From: Lepeophtheirus salmonis
Taxonomy: Eukaryota > Arthropoda > Copepoda > Siphonostomatoida > Caligidae
Reading direction: 5' to 3'
DNA: 64,000 nt
NCBI RefSeq assembly: GCF_016086655.4
Contig: NC_052136.2
Coordinates: forward strand, 8,060,001 to 8,124,000
This document shows, piece after piece, positions 21,400 to 32,030 of this stretch. How positions within the stretch are numbered: the first letter of the stretch is position 1; every line of letters starts with the position of its first letter. The position numbers were made by a program, and so were the translations under genes. Under the pieces are notes generated by a model. It ran no database searches and had not been told where the DNA came from. It saw only the letters and a list, made by a program, of their open reading frames with translations.

Positions 21400-23394
21400 T
21401 TATACAAAATAATTAGTAGAAGTTATAGTACATACATTTAGAATAAACTAAAATATTTTTAGCCAGTCCTAGAAACAAATTTATGATTTGTTTGCATGAA
21501 AAAATATGCTATTATTATTTTCATAGAAATAAAGTATTAAAGATCACATAGATGGTTAATGCGGCTTTATACAATTTCGTCAAATGATAGAATTAGATGA
21601 AATATTTTGGTTTAGTAATTTATTTTTAAAATTAAGTATTAAAAAAAAGTGAATTTTACGCTAATTAATTATTTTAAAATTAAAAAAATATAACCCTTAG
21701 TTTGGAAAAAAGCCAAAAGCAGCACCACTATGAACCATTTTGGACACTAATTTAAATCATTTCATTCAATCACGGATGGATAAAAGACTTCTTTTATAAT
21801 ATATGGGTAATAAAAAATTGTATAAATGAATAGATAATAATTGTAACATAAATGATAATTGCCGCCACGACCTCTTCTTTCAAAATTATAATACGTCATA
21901 ACTGATATGTACATCATACATTTAAGTTAGAGTATAAAAATGTGATAAAAGTATAAAATATTATTTTCTTTTCTCTTAATAATACATTTGATTGATTTAC
22001 TGCCCATGACAATAGCTGACATGAAATGCTGCGACGACAGCGTCCTTAAGCAATCTATAATTATTTAAGGTTATGCCCCACAGGTTGCATGAACCCTGTC
22101 GCACAGATTACTTATTGATTCCTGGAATATCTATAATTTATTTTCGACATTATAAATGTTCGATAAATATATTGAAAAAAACAAAACAAAAGAAAATTAC
22201 AGTCAAATTTGATAAAATTACGACGTAGGGGTACAAATTCAAAATTATTACAGATGTTCTATCTAAAATAAGTAACATACCGTGGAACAAACTAGAGATG
22301 ACTTCATTCCTCATTTATTTTTCATGTGCCTCTTATTGATCAGATGGAGTTGCCCTGATTAAGTATAACTGAAGTTATGCGTTCCCCCACCATTTGGCTA
22401 GGAAGCTGAAACTGTAAATTGGCGGCTCTTAACACTAAATACAAAATTTGTTTTTAGGAACTCAAGGAGACTAAATACGGGGTTGAGTTATAAGTCAAAA
22501 AATAAATCAAAATCAAAAAAGTTAAGGTACATAAATATAAATTGGTTTTTTGTTTTGTTTTCAGGTGTACCAAAATGGATTTTCTATGGAATATTGGGTT
22601 GGTATATATCAAATTAAGTTTGTAGAAATTTGACAATTAAAAATGAATGTTTCACAAAAATATATGTCATTTTCCGAATAATTTTTCATTATTTACTCTT
22701 TTTTTCTTCAAACGTCAAATTTCAATTTGTATGAAGAACTGCTACAAAAAGATGCATTTTGAACAAAAAATTATTAATCTCAAATGTATTATTTTTAATT
22801 TCCGTAACATTTCGCAAACGGGTACTCGATGTCTACACCAAAAAGGAAAACCATGTAACATGAACTAATTTTTGTGCTAGAGATATGTACATAGACTACT
22901 TGCAGTAGTACCCGGCATTTCCTGGAGGTATTAGGCCTGGACAAGCATACCCATTTTGCTTTAATAGTATAGAAGATAATTCTTGAACAGATTCTCGGTG
23001 TTATTTCAAGTTTTTCAAGAGCACGCTCAGGTGCAGCAACTCACCTAATACTTTGACGTTCTCTTCTCAAGAAAATAAAGTAAAAAAACAGCTTTAGAAA
23101 AGTGTATTAATACATTTTGATGAGCAAGTGAGTACTTTACACGTTGCTAAGCCTCATCTTAAGTAATATTCACTTTTTTTAAATGTTATATATGATAATT
23201 ATAAATTACTTCAGTTTTTTCTTTCTATATTGACAACATTGTTATGTGTTAGATAAAAATGACGTCATTTAGTTCAGAGATTCATACATATGAATATAGA
23301 TTGTGTGTAGTAGATATTTTGTAACCTAAGTATAAACTATTTGTTACATTGTTTAGTTAGAAAAAATATTGCAGCTCAAACTGTAAAAAAGCGC
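21400..23394. other. Two kb of AT-rich sequence, no gene recognised
   Basis: Small frames at 22,454-22,636 (minus) and 22,647-22,868 (plus) have no recognisable product. No repeat termini or RNA genes seen. Confidence 0.4.
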
Positions 23395-23600
23395 GAGAAT
23401 GGTGCAAAAAACAGTTTTAAGCATTTTTGGTCTCCTCCTTCACCCGATCATAACTCCCTTGACTTTGCTTTGCAAAGTATGATCGAAAAGGGGTCAGCTT
23501 TAAAGCTCAGTTGAGATAGTGAGGGCAAAATTCCAGAAGACTCTGTGTGTACTGCAAATCAGTGTGAAGGTCAGGCTCAGTAAGGAAAGGAAATAAATAG
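23395..23600 (+). pseudogene. mariner transposase C-terminal fragment
   Basis: In one frame the segment reads KHFWSPPSPDHNSLDFALQS, equivalent to the WPPSSPDLNPLDFxxW block that carries the third catalytic aspartate of mariner transposases. It is followed by SEGKIPEDSVCTANQCEG, equivalent to the W-xIPEExVRxxxDxCxxR block of maT proteins. Only this end of the element is visible. It abuts the second LINE copy. Confidence 0.6.
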
Positions 23601-23609
23601 AACATTGTG

Positions 23610-25280
23610 TGGAAGGAGATGGTGGTACTATTGAGGAAGCAAAATTTAGGGTGAAAATGTTTGAACAGCAAGGATGTCAAATAAGGAGTGGCAATAAGTC
23701 TCTATCAAAAGAAAACGCAATTTTTGAGCGACTTAAGAAAATGTAAAGTAATCAAATGGCCAGAAAGCAAGTAAATTCTGTGTTTGATGCAAATGGAAAA
23801 CTTATATTAATTCCAAGGAAATTTCTTCTGCTCTGGTAAAACATTTTCAAAATATAAAGAAGTCTATCGATTGTAGAGGGGAAGAAATCTGCGAGAAACA
23901 TAATACTCAATCGAAATATTAATCGGCCTTTCATTTCTTTAAAAAAAACATGCCACAGATTCCTAAAGTTATTAAAGATTCTCTGGACCATTTTATATCC
24001 CAGTAAGACATAGAAAACTACATATAACAAGAAGAATAAATTCCCGAGAGCAGATGGTCTTCCGATGGAGTACTTTAAATACTTTAAGAAATATTGTACT
24101 ATTAGAAATAGTATATAGAGTGCATTACAAGTAGGGAAATTCGTAAACAATATCACTAACTGACGATTAATCTTGATACCTAAGCAATGAAAAGATCTTA
24201 GGTCGAGAATCGAAGGTCCCTCACTATGCTGAACACTACCTATAAAATATATAGTGGAATTCTGGCTAAAAGGATTCAAAAAGTTTTGAAATCAATCATA
24301 CATCCTTCCCAAAAGGTTTTATAAAGGGTCGATATATGGAAGATATTCCACGAGGAATAAAAGATTCAATACAAACTGCGGAGAAAGGTGGCCTAGATTT
24401 AGCAGTTATGGCCATAGATTTAAAAAAAAGCCTTTGGTGCAATATCACATCAATGGATAAAAGTATGTCACAGGAATAATGGTTTTGGAGATCTTTTTTG
24501 GAGATGGCAGACATTTGTCTAAATGACCTCCACACATTCTATGAAAAGAGTAATAATAGATTCTTTGTTTGTAAAGGGTGTCACAAAGCAACCCAACTTC
24601 ACCTTGTTTTTTTTTCGTAATCGTTTTGAACCCTATAATAATGGAAATTGAAAATAGTTCTGTTATCAAAGGAATTAAAGTAGGTAGCTTAGAAAAGAAA
24701 GTAGAAGCGTTTGCAGACGACCTGACTACTTTATACTCAGGAGACGCAAAAAAAGTTATTAAACCACTTAACTGTACCGACAATATCCTTGAAAAGTACA
24801 AATATATATCTGGATTAGAAGTCAATTTTCAGAAGTCAAAACTTATGAAAAACTGCTCGAATAGACTAGACTTTCAAAAATTAGAAACTGTAGAAGTCAT
24901 TAAAATACTGGGATCGTTTGTTGCACTAGAAAAAAGGGATGCACATGAAAATCGGAAAAAAATTGCAAACAATTTGGTCAACATAATGTCTAAGTACTTT
25001 ACCATGAGAAAATTCCCATCCAGAATTTTTATCTAGAACACATTAATACTACCTAAAGTAATTCATCAATTAGAAGGAGACTAGACTTTATTGGAGAATT
25101 TATTCATAAAAACAGTTTTTTACGTTCAATGAAGAATTAGAAAAGAGGCAGATTTTGACAAAAATATATTTTAATAAGAGGACATTTGGCCCGAGAGACA
25201 GTGTTTTTAATTACGTGAAAGGAACGAAGAACAAAACAATTCGAGAATTAATTATGACAGAAAACGATAAGAAACACTTT
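23610..25280 (+). mobile_element. Decayed LINE (non-LTR retrotransposon), copy 2
   Basis: This preserves the part of the reverse transcriptase that copy 1 has lost. Across shifting frames one reads NKFPRADGLPMEYFKYFKK (the SPGPDGxPxEFYK motif, near 24,038), SQKGFIKGR-like sequence near 24,305, LAVMAIDFKKAFGA near 24,400 (the catalytic AIDFxKAFDS motif), and FADDLTTLYSGDAKK at about 24,712 (the FADD active site, intact). SGLEVNFQKSKL follows. Stops and frameshifts in the first half show it is dead. The ends are not defined. Confidence 0.75.
24578..25036 (+). pseudogene. LINE reverse transcriptase, FADD-containing frame
   Basis: An uninterrupted 150-codon stretch carries the intact AFADDLTTLY active-site motif (residues about 46-55) and the downstream SGLEVNFQKSKLM helix-turn element. 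It then runs into the thumb region (LGSFVALEKRDAHENRKK). It is the best preserved piece of the LINE. There is no valid start codon for an independent protein, so it is part of a broken ORF2. Confidence 0.7.
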
Positions 25281-25289
25281 TGACTGTTA

Positions 25290-26412
25290 ATTGAGCGAAA
25301 AATCGAACGATTGTAATTAAAATCCAATCCAATATGTGTATCCGGAATGTAGGGTTTAATATTTCCTTATATTGGTTAAAATATCGAATAATTACGAACA
25401 CTCGTTTAATGGTCAGTTATTAGTTGGATGCGTAATAGTTGAGGGTAATAAGGGTTTATATTAGAGATGTGCCAATCCCAAAATTTCAGATGATCCGATT
25501 TAAATACCATCTTTACGAACAATTCCAATTACTTATTAATATTAAGTATAAAGGAAATGCATAAAGAAATAAAAAATGATTTACTTTTTTTTAATGTATA
25601 ACTTTTTATTAATTAGGGCTAGACAAGAAAAGACATAAATATATCCATCTTAATTATGATTATAATACGTTCTAAATTATTTGAAATCCAAATTATTTAA
25701 AAAATTAGTCTTTTTCCCGTACTCATGAGTCATTTTATTCCTGATTGGCTAATATATATTGCTCATAATACTGAATACACTTTCATTTTCAATGGATGGC
25801 CCTGAATTTTGTTATGTAGGTCTATTATTATTGACTTTATTGTATGTCAAAATAAAAATTAATGAAAAAATAATTTTATCCAGGGACCCTAGTCTTAAAC
25901 CTAGGTTAGACTAAACTAAGATCCTCACTTCCTCTGTTATGTTGACCATTTGAAATAGTTAAATTATAATGTTTTTTTTGTTTAATAATGTATATGGATA
26001 AATAATCGTAGCTATTGATGGAATCGGCATTATTGACCCAATTCCGATGCATAGCTACATACCGAGTTTATATATCTGAATGCAAGATAAATGTACTAAC
26101 AATAATTTGCAATTTATAATTTTACATGCTATATTTTTTTACCTTTCTGTAAAATAATTTTAAGTCTTAAATACATGCTTGAATTTAAACTTCGGGATAG
26201 TTATTCATAGATATGAAAGAATTGTTTTTTTTCCAATTTACTGAATGAGAATATGGATTACAAAGTCGTTGAAAAAAATTGTGTTATAGATAAAAAAAAT
26301 AACTCCGAGCAATTCTGGATACTACTGTTAGTATTATATATACACTTTTATTTCGTTGTGCTATTATAAATAAAATTGTAAACAAATATATATTTGGTTA
26401 GAAGATGATAAA
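25290..26412. other. AT-rich sequence, no gene recognised
   Basis: A patch around 25,465-26,060 starts GAGATGTGCCAATCCC and ends near CCAATTCCGATGCATAGC. It has the look of an old transposon remnant, but no paired ends are established. Confidence 0.4.
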
Positions 26413-26434
26413 TTATAAATTATTCAGTCAAATT
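26413..26434 (-). promoter_or_regulatory. Conserved 3'-UTR motif of Cys-rich gene A
   Basis: On the minus strand, about 32 bp after the stop of gene A, the sequence reads ATTTGACTGAATAATTTATA. The same motif, with one or two changes, follows genes B, C and D. It may be a 3'-end processing or mRNA-stability element; no canonical AATAAA replaces it. Confidence 0.45.
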
Positions 26435-26465
26435 AAAGGCAAGAAAAAGGTTAAATATATTTTTT

Positions 26466-27601
26466 CTAATCAGATTGTGCATTATCCAAATCCTTTGGAT
26501 CAAAGCACCATTCCTTGTAAAAGGGAACATTAACTCGTTGTGGGTTTGTCCTTGTGTTGACACAGACCTCCTTGGGAACATCGACACAGTTCTTCATGGG
26601 AACAAGACTGGAAAAGGGTAAGAGGTGTTAACACAAAAATTAGAGTATAAAATAATATAGAGACAAATCCTTTACCGTGGGACAAGAGAGGGCTCAGATT
26701 GGCAGTTCTCATGAGGTTCAAGATTACATTCTTCCTCAGGGATGTTTTGAACAAGGGTTCTGGTTTCCTCATTACAGATTTCTTTGCCGGCAACAAGTTT
26801 ACAGGTGTTGGGCATGCAAACGTTCTTCGCAATTTTTTTGCAGGAGGTCTCTGGATGAATTTTCTTGACGTTTTTGGAGATCAATGTGCATTCTTGGACG
26901 GGCCAGTTCTCACACCTTTGTTTGATAACAGTTGGACTGGTGCTCTCTTCTCCTTCCCTTTTAGGCAAGTTGAAGACCTCAACCTGAACATTTTCGCATC
27001 GCTTCTTCTCAACCATTTTGCAGACGGGTTCATCTTCCTTAAGTTCGTACTCCTTAAATGTGGTTTCACAAACAGTTTCATACTGGAGGGAACAGATTTC
27101 TTCTCCGGTTTCCTCGTCATCACAGATACGTTCGTTGGGAGTGTGACATATTTTAACCTTCTCTTGGTGAGACTAGAAGAAAAATATATTATTTTACAGA
27201 CAAACTTGTCCCTTTTGCTATAAAGATATATTACTTACTTGTGGCCTAAACACAATGTGACAACTCTTTCTGTAGTTGGTCTCACATTTCTTATCAGCAG
27301 AGGAAGTGTAGTCAGTGATGTAAGTCAGATGACATTTTTTAGTGACGGTGTGGTTACACTCCATTCCTCTGTCATATTCGGTCTTTTGAGTGTTAATTAA
27401 TTTTTGGGTACAATTATACCCATTCTTTTCATATGTTTCCATTTGTGGTGAAGTTGATGATTGCCTTGACAATACATCGTTACTACTTTTCCTCTCCAAA
27501 TTGTTGAGTTGTCTCAATAGAAATTCTCTATCGAAATCTTGAGCGGAGGCTTGGTAGCAAAGTCCGAGGACCAAGAAGGATACAAGGATGTTCATATTCA
27601 T
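26466..27601 (-). CDS. Secreted cysteine-rich protein, copy A (intact, three exons)
   Basis: Predicted 333-residue secreted protein with exons at 27,239-27,601, 26,676-27,172 and 26,466-26,607. Introns are 66 and 68 bp, GT-AG, phases 0 and 2. Residues 1-20 form a signal peptide (hydrophobic core, cleavage after ASA). The mature part has 22 cysteines, 18 of them in nine C-x7-C modules such as CHTPNERIC, CKMVEKKRC, CENWPVQEC and CVDVPKEVC. That suggests an extracellular, extensively disulfide-bonded repeat protein. Start: the ATG at 27,601 lies 82 bp from the TATA box; an internal ATG two codons later is possible. Copies C and D share its encoded exon 1. No named family is recognised and the function is unknown. 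Open frames on the opposite strand are shadows. Confidence 0.88.
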
Positions 27602-27676
27602 ATTGTCAGATATTTTCCCTCTTACTTGAAGATTGGATCTTTTGCGTCTGATGCTAATTTCAAAAAACTGTAATGC

Positions 27677-27683
27677 TTATATA
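27677..27683 (-). promoter_or_regulatory. TATA box of Cys-rich gene A
   Basis: CTATATAAGC on the minus strand, 82 bp upstream of the start codon. The surrounding promoter (about 27,605-27,750) is clearly similar to that of copies C and D, including the AAGCATTACAGTTTTTTGAA stretch after the box. Confidence 0.7.
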
Positions 27684-27749
27684 GTTTTCAGAAATAGATG
27701 AGTTAACTAGGGATCTATCTCTGAATGACCCACTTTTCTTTTAATTAAT

Positions 27750-28139
27750 ATCAACAGACACTGCAAATTTAGGAGGAAAAAATATTATATTTCTTTTTTT
27801 ATAATATGTGCTGTTTAACTACTTAATTAGACTTAATTCTTTATAACTAAACATCGTCGTCGTATATAAATTTATTTTTTACTCTTGAAAAAGAAAAAAG
27901 GATTCTAGTTCAATAATCGTACATATTTAGTTTGATACAAACTAATAATTGTATTTCGAAATAGACAATATGAAGGATTGAAGTATGCTATCAGGGATAT
28001 TAGAGACTTTAAACACGTCGTTATCTTTACTGTATCATGCAATAAAAAAGGCCGGGAACCCTCTAGTAGTTAGCCAAATAAGTCAATCATACCAATCACT
28101 ATTTATATCATATATACTCGCAGACTATCACGGTCATAC
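27750..28139. other. AT-rich sequence upstream of gene A
   Basis: No gene recognised. Promoter similarity to copies C and D fades near 27,745. Confidence 0.45.
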
Positions 28140-28250
28140 TATTTCTTCACCATTTATAAAATAAATTAAATATTAAAATCTACATAGTATTTTATTCGAT
28201 ACTGTATTATATATTGCTTAGTAATATTTGATTAAAAGAGTAGTTATGAT
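28140..28250. repeat. Dispersed repeat copy (partner at 31,948)
   Basis: ATATTAAAATCTACATAGTA, followed by TTTTATTCGATACTGTAT and a TTAGTAATATTTGATTAAAA-type end, recurs with small changes at 31,948-32,030 in the same orientation. In both places a mariner relic lies within a few hundred bases. Confidence 0.5.
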
Positions 28251-28551
28251 AAGTTAATATATTATTTCTATGAAAAAATAGCCAAAACTTTTCGATAAAA
28301 ATAATATCCTATAAAGGACGAGGGATCTACAAAAAATTGTATACCTGTTCTTTTGAAAACCCATCATATGTATAGAATAACTTATTATCGACAGGTGGCA
28401 ACAAAATACATAGGGTATTTTTATGTCGTGTAAAATACTTAAATGTTATCATTGTAAAGTTAAGTTTCAGATAAACTCTGTCATATTCTTTTATATGTAA
28501 AGTTGACTTTTATGGTTTTTGGGTGGACTTGAGTCGTTTATAAAAGAACTA

Positions 28552-29546
28552 CAAGAGCGGGGATCAAATTGTCGCCTACTTTAAACCTTGATAACTTGAA
28601 GATGACATTATCAGATAAAAAACCGGTTAACAAATAGGACAGCTATTCTCGTCAGCTGACGATACGTCGTTCAGTTAGCATCATGTCGTCATCATATGAG
28701 GAGATAAAGAGCTATAAGTGGAACGAGGAGCTTTCGAGGTCCGCCGTAGTCATGGCATTGGTTAATAATGGAGGTGAAATCTCCAATTCAACGATTGCTT
28801 CAACCTTAGGAGTGAATTTACGGACTGTTCAGCGTATCTGTAAGAAGCTAGAGGACACCTGGGATGTTGATGCCACCATAAAGAGGGCACTCAAGGAGGA
28901 GGGCGCCGACAGGAAGGTCAGGGACACCGACTTTGTCCACAAGGTGAAGATGATGGTTGAGGATGAACCTGCCAGGTCCATGAAGGCCATGGTGAGGGAT
29001 CTGGGCTGCCATGAGAAAACAATAAGGGACTGTGTATCTGATGATTTAAGTTGCAGGAGCTACAAGATGCAGGTGGCCCAGATCTTGACCCAGAAGACAA
29101 AGGACAACAGGCTGATGAAGTCAACAAAATTGCTCAACAAGCTCAAGCACCCAAAGCAGCCCAGATGCTGTGGTTTTTCTCTGATGAAAAGAGTTTCTGT
29201 CAACATCAGAAGGTCAACAAGCAGAACAACAGGTGGATAGCCACCTGAACCAGCCATGTGAGGAAGGTAATGAAGACCAAGTTCCCTGCAACGGTCATAG
29301 TGTTCGGGGTGGTCAGCAGTGAAGGTCATGTTATGCCTCCCCACATGTTTGAAACGGGTCTAAAGGTCAATACAGAGGTCTACCTGGATGTTATGGAGAA
29401 GGTTGTTCTGCCCTGGATCCAAGGGGTGGCCGGAGACAGGCCCTGGGTGTGGCAATAGGACTCAGCACCCTGCCATGTGTCCAAAATCTCCATGCAGTGG
29501 TTAACCGAGAACTGTTATGACGTCGTAACCAAGGATTGGTGGCCTC
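28552..29546 (+). mobile_element. maT/mariner element truncated at its 3' end (family 2)
   Basis: The left TIR begins CAAGAGCGGGGATCAAATTG after a TA and matches the TIR of the element at 41,121-42,011. Transposase coding follows at 28,683. The element stops in the WPPNS block and the right TIR is absent. AT-rich repeat sequence follows immediately, so the 3' end was lost or displaced when that repeat arrived. Confidence 0.75.
28683..29546 (+). pseudogene. maT-family transposase pseudogene (family 2, 3'-truncated)
   Basis: The ATG at 28,683 opens a 185-codon frame with a helix-turn-helix domain (NSTIASTLGVNLRTVQRICK at about residues 35-54). A frameshift near 29,150-29,165 then moves the reading frame to WFFSDEKSFCQHQK, which carries the first catalytic aspartate. 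A further change leads to VIVFGVVSSEGHVMPP and to WVWQ followed by a stop in place of glutamine, before DSAPCH (second aspartate). The third-aspartate block ends after WPPNS. It is dead from frameshifts, a stop and truncation. The first 95 or so residues are nearly identical to the copy at 41,196-41,879. Confidence 0.8.
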
Positions 29547-29550
29547 CTAA

Positions 29551-29850
29551 CTCTTTTTGGAAAAACATTTAAAAAATCTATACATGTTCACAAAAAGATA
29601 TCTTTTTTAGGAAAAAAAAAAAAATCTACAAATCTAGAAATTTGAAATAGAATTTATTTTTGAAAAAATTTGAAATATCAAATTTAAAAAAAAAAAAAAA
29701 ATTCAAAAATTAACAGCTACGTTATTTACAAAAAAATTCACAAAAAAATGGCAAATATTAAATTTTTCGAAAAAAATTTCAAAATTCTCAACTATACTCA
29801 AAAAATAAAATTTTGCTAGAAAAAATATTTATAGCTGTTCAGAGAAAATA
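29551..29850 (+). repeat. AT-rich minisatellite-like repeat, copy 4
   Basis: It starts TTTTTGGAAAAACATTT directly at the broken end of the mariner pseudogene. It contains the same alternation of AAAATCTATACATGTTCAC / AACTATACTCAAAAAATAAA units and AAATTTTT tracts as the other copies. The G/C-rich opening is missing or merged with the mariner sequence. A G/C-rich patch with GGACATCCCTGTGTGGACGC at about 30,097 may be its distal end. Confidence 0.5.
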
Positions 29851-30169
29851 ATATTTTTTTATGTGGTCTTTTTTTATTAACAATTAACTTTTTACTATTA
29901 TTAATAATTAAATAAAATACCTAGAGGAATTGCAGTATAATAATATAAATACACATAATAGTTTTTTAAATTATACCTCCACGGATAGACCAATTCATCC
30001 GTTCTTTTTTTTTTCTACCCCATGTCCCAATCTTTTTTTTTTGTTTTGAAGAATTTTTTTTTTTTTTTGCACATTTGGGCGAGGGTACAGCCACTACAGC
30101 GGACATCCCTGTGTGGACGCCTCTGTAATTGTAATATATCTATTACAACGACAAAAAAATCTCAAGAGC
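29851..30169. other. AT-rich spacer with T homopolymers and a G/C-rich patch
   Basis: Poly-T tracts near 30,006-30,066 precede GGGCGAGGGTACAGCCACTA at about 30,077. The latter resembles the G/C-rich ends of the AT-rich repeat family. Confidence 0.4.
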
Positions 30170-30222
30170 CGTTTGGGAGTCCAAAGAGCCCAACCTAAAG
30201 AGCCGGATTTCCCATCACTACT
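30170..30222 (-). mobile_element. Solitary hAT terminus
   Basis: On the minus strand it starts TAGTGATGGGAAATCCGGCT and has repeated GAGCC/GGCTCTTT motifs, as seen at the ends of a common hAT group. No partner end or coding region is present within reach. Confidence 0.4.
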
Positions 30223-31285
30223 AACTTCTCTATGGTTTCGGCTTTTTTTCAGTTTCTTTTTGGGTTAGAAGTTGTGTGATACATACAGTTAACGACATGG
30301 AGAATGTTCTATGAAACTCAATAGAGTTTGAGAGATAAAAATTAAGCCGACACAAAACTAAGTTAAAATATGACTTATAATTTGTGTTGAATCAATAACC
30401 TTCTAGTTCACACTGCACTATTTTTTATCTCATGAGAATGTTTTAATATTTATTTTAATCATTATTGTACATTCTTGTGCAAAGAGTTATAATAACAGAT
30501 TCATAGAATAAGATCTATTTTTAGTAGCTATAGTAGAACAGATTAATGACGGTTTCATTGAAGCAAAATCTAACATTATATGATAAATAATTTTTTTAGA
30601 ACAGAGTCATTGTTCATAATTAAGTTCATTAAAAAAAAAATGGAACATAGTTCCAGTTTTTGTGGATCCTATGTTTCATTATTGTAATACATCACAAAAA
30701 TAAGATTGTACAACAATTTAATAACACATTTTTAATACGTTTTAGGGTCAGATGTATAGTAAAACTAGGCAATAGATGATATATTTTTTAAAAGTATTAA
30801 AGCTTAAGTCTTTCTATTTGTTGGTTCCATTTTGACACCCAATAGTCAAATGAATTATGAAATTGAATTCTCGTTGGCAACAAGTTATTGAACAGAACAG
30901 GACAGACATACTGGGCTTAAATTGGATGATTGTAACAATTCTTATACAGCATTAAAATATACGAAAAATACGAAATTACTTTTTCCCAGCCTATTATTAA
31001 TAAAAAAAGAGCTTTCATTGTTTAAATTTAGGGTATTTAGGTCCACAAAATTGGGACGTTACGTGAAAACGCTCTATATATCAGAGTATGTTTCCAAATA
31101 TGCCAGAAATTGCTGAGGAGACTTTACTTCCATTCAACCACGGTAGTGCCGGTGGTAGGGTAGGCCAGTGAAATGTGAAGTCGAGAGATGGATTTAGAAA
31201 TACATCAATAGTTTAATTTTTTCAAAAATATGCAAAAAAATAATGTAAACAAAACATATAGACAAGATTATTTACAAAACTTTAT
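30223..31285. other. AT-rich sequence, no gene recognised
   Basis: A 64-codon frame at 30,922-31,116 has no recognisable product. Nothing else is seen. Confidence 0.4.
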
Positions 31286-31932
31286 TCACTCAATATGGCC
31301 ACCTTTATTATCAATCATAGCCTTGACACGTCGCCTGAAGGCCATGGATGAGTTAATGAAAAGCTCCTTAGATAAGTTGTACCAGGCAGCCACTATAGAG
31401 GACTACAGTGAGTCCAAACTTGGGTGAGGTCCTTTTGGTTTTCTTCGCCAAATTACCCCATACAGTAAAGTCCATTGGCTTCAAATCTGGCGAGGAAGGG
31501 GGCCATATTTCTTTGTACCAGAATCGAGCCATGTTATCTACGTTCAACTTTTGGAATTTGAGAGGGGGAACCGTACTGAGTCGGCACGTAGTAATTTTTT
31601 GGGTAGTTGGGCATCATCCATGGCAAGATATTTTACCTAAGCACCTTATAGTAGGGCTGCTGGCCGATTTTCTTTCCAGCCTTGAATAAGAACAGATGCG
31701 TCATCTTTCCATCAGAGGCCACGACGCTGAGGACGATTGTTTGTGCCGGATATTTGGGGTAAACCCCTTGGACCTCTTCTTTTGTTTCTGCAAGACAGCG
31801 GTCGTTCCAGTGGTTGTGGAATTGATCAACTTTGAAAATCTTCTTGTTCGAGAACAATTGATGATGCATTTGCCTTGATCCATGTGAAGATTTTTTTGCA
31901 CCTCTCGAATTTTTAAAATGAATTACATTCAT
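31286..31932 (-). pseudogene. maT-family transposase pseudogene (family 3), N-terminally truncated
   Basis: On the minus strand the frame from 31,932 reads LFSNKKIFKVDQFHNHWNDRCLAE, equivalent to the FSDEKxFTVD block with the catalytic Asp replaced by Asn. IVLSVVASDGKMTHLFLFKAG and GQQPYYKVLR then follow. After frame changes come PPSSPDLKPMDFTVWGNL, the third aspartate block, and finally the C-terminus MIDNKGGHIE with its stop at 31,286. The second aspartate block is unrecognisable and the helix-turn-helix part is missing. A neighbouring dispersed repeat begins at 31,948. Confidence 0.75.
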
Positions 31933-31947
31933 ATATTGGTATAATTC

Positions 31948-32030
31948 ATAATATTAAAATCCTACATAGTTTTTATTCGATACTATATCGTAATATTGAT
32001 CTTTAATATTTTATTAAAAGCGGAGCTATA
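31948..32030. repeat. Dispersed repeat copy (partner at 28,140)
   Basis: ATATTAAAATCCTACATAGT, then TTTTATTCGATACTATAT, then a TTTAATATTTTATTAAAAG end. Same orientation as the copy near 28,140. It lies directly at the truncated N-terminal side of the mariner relic. Confidence 0.5.

Noticed and set aside
24445..24825. 126-codon minus-strand frame opposite the LINE reverse transcriptase
   Set aside because: The plus strand carries AFADDLTT and other RT motifs in order, so the minus frame is a shadow.
26699..27223. 174-codon plus-strand frame across gene A (and equivalents at 36,334-36,837, 44,043-44,567, 58,241-58,792)
   Set aside because: It is the antisense shadow of the 497-bp exon 2. It recurs only because the gene copies are nearly identical, and it ignores the splice sites that fit the cysteine-rich protein perfectly.
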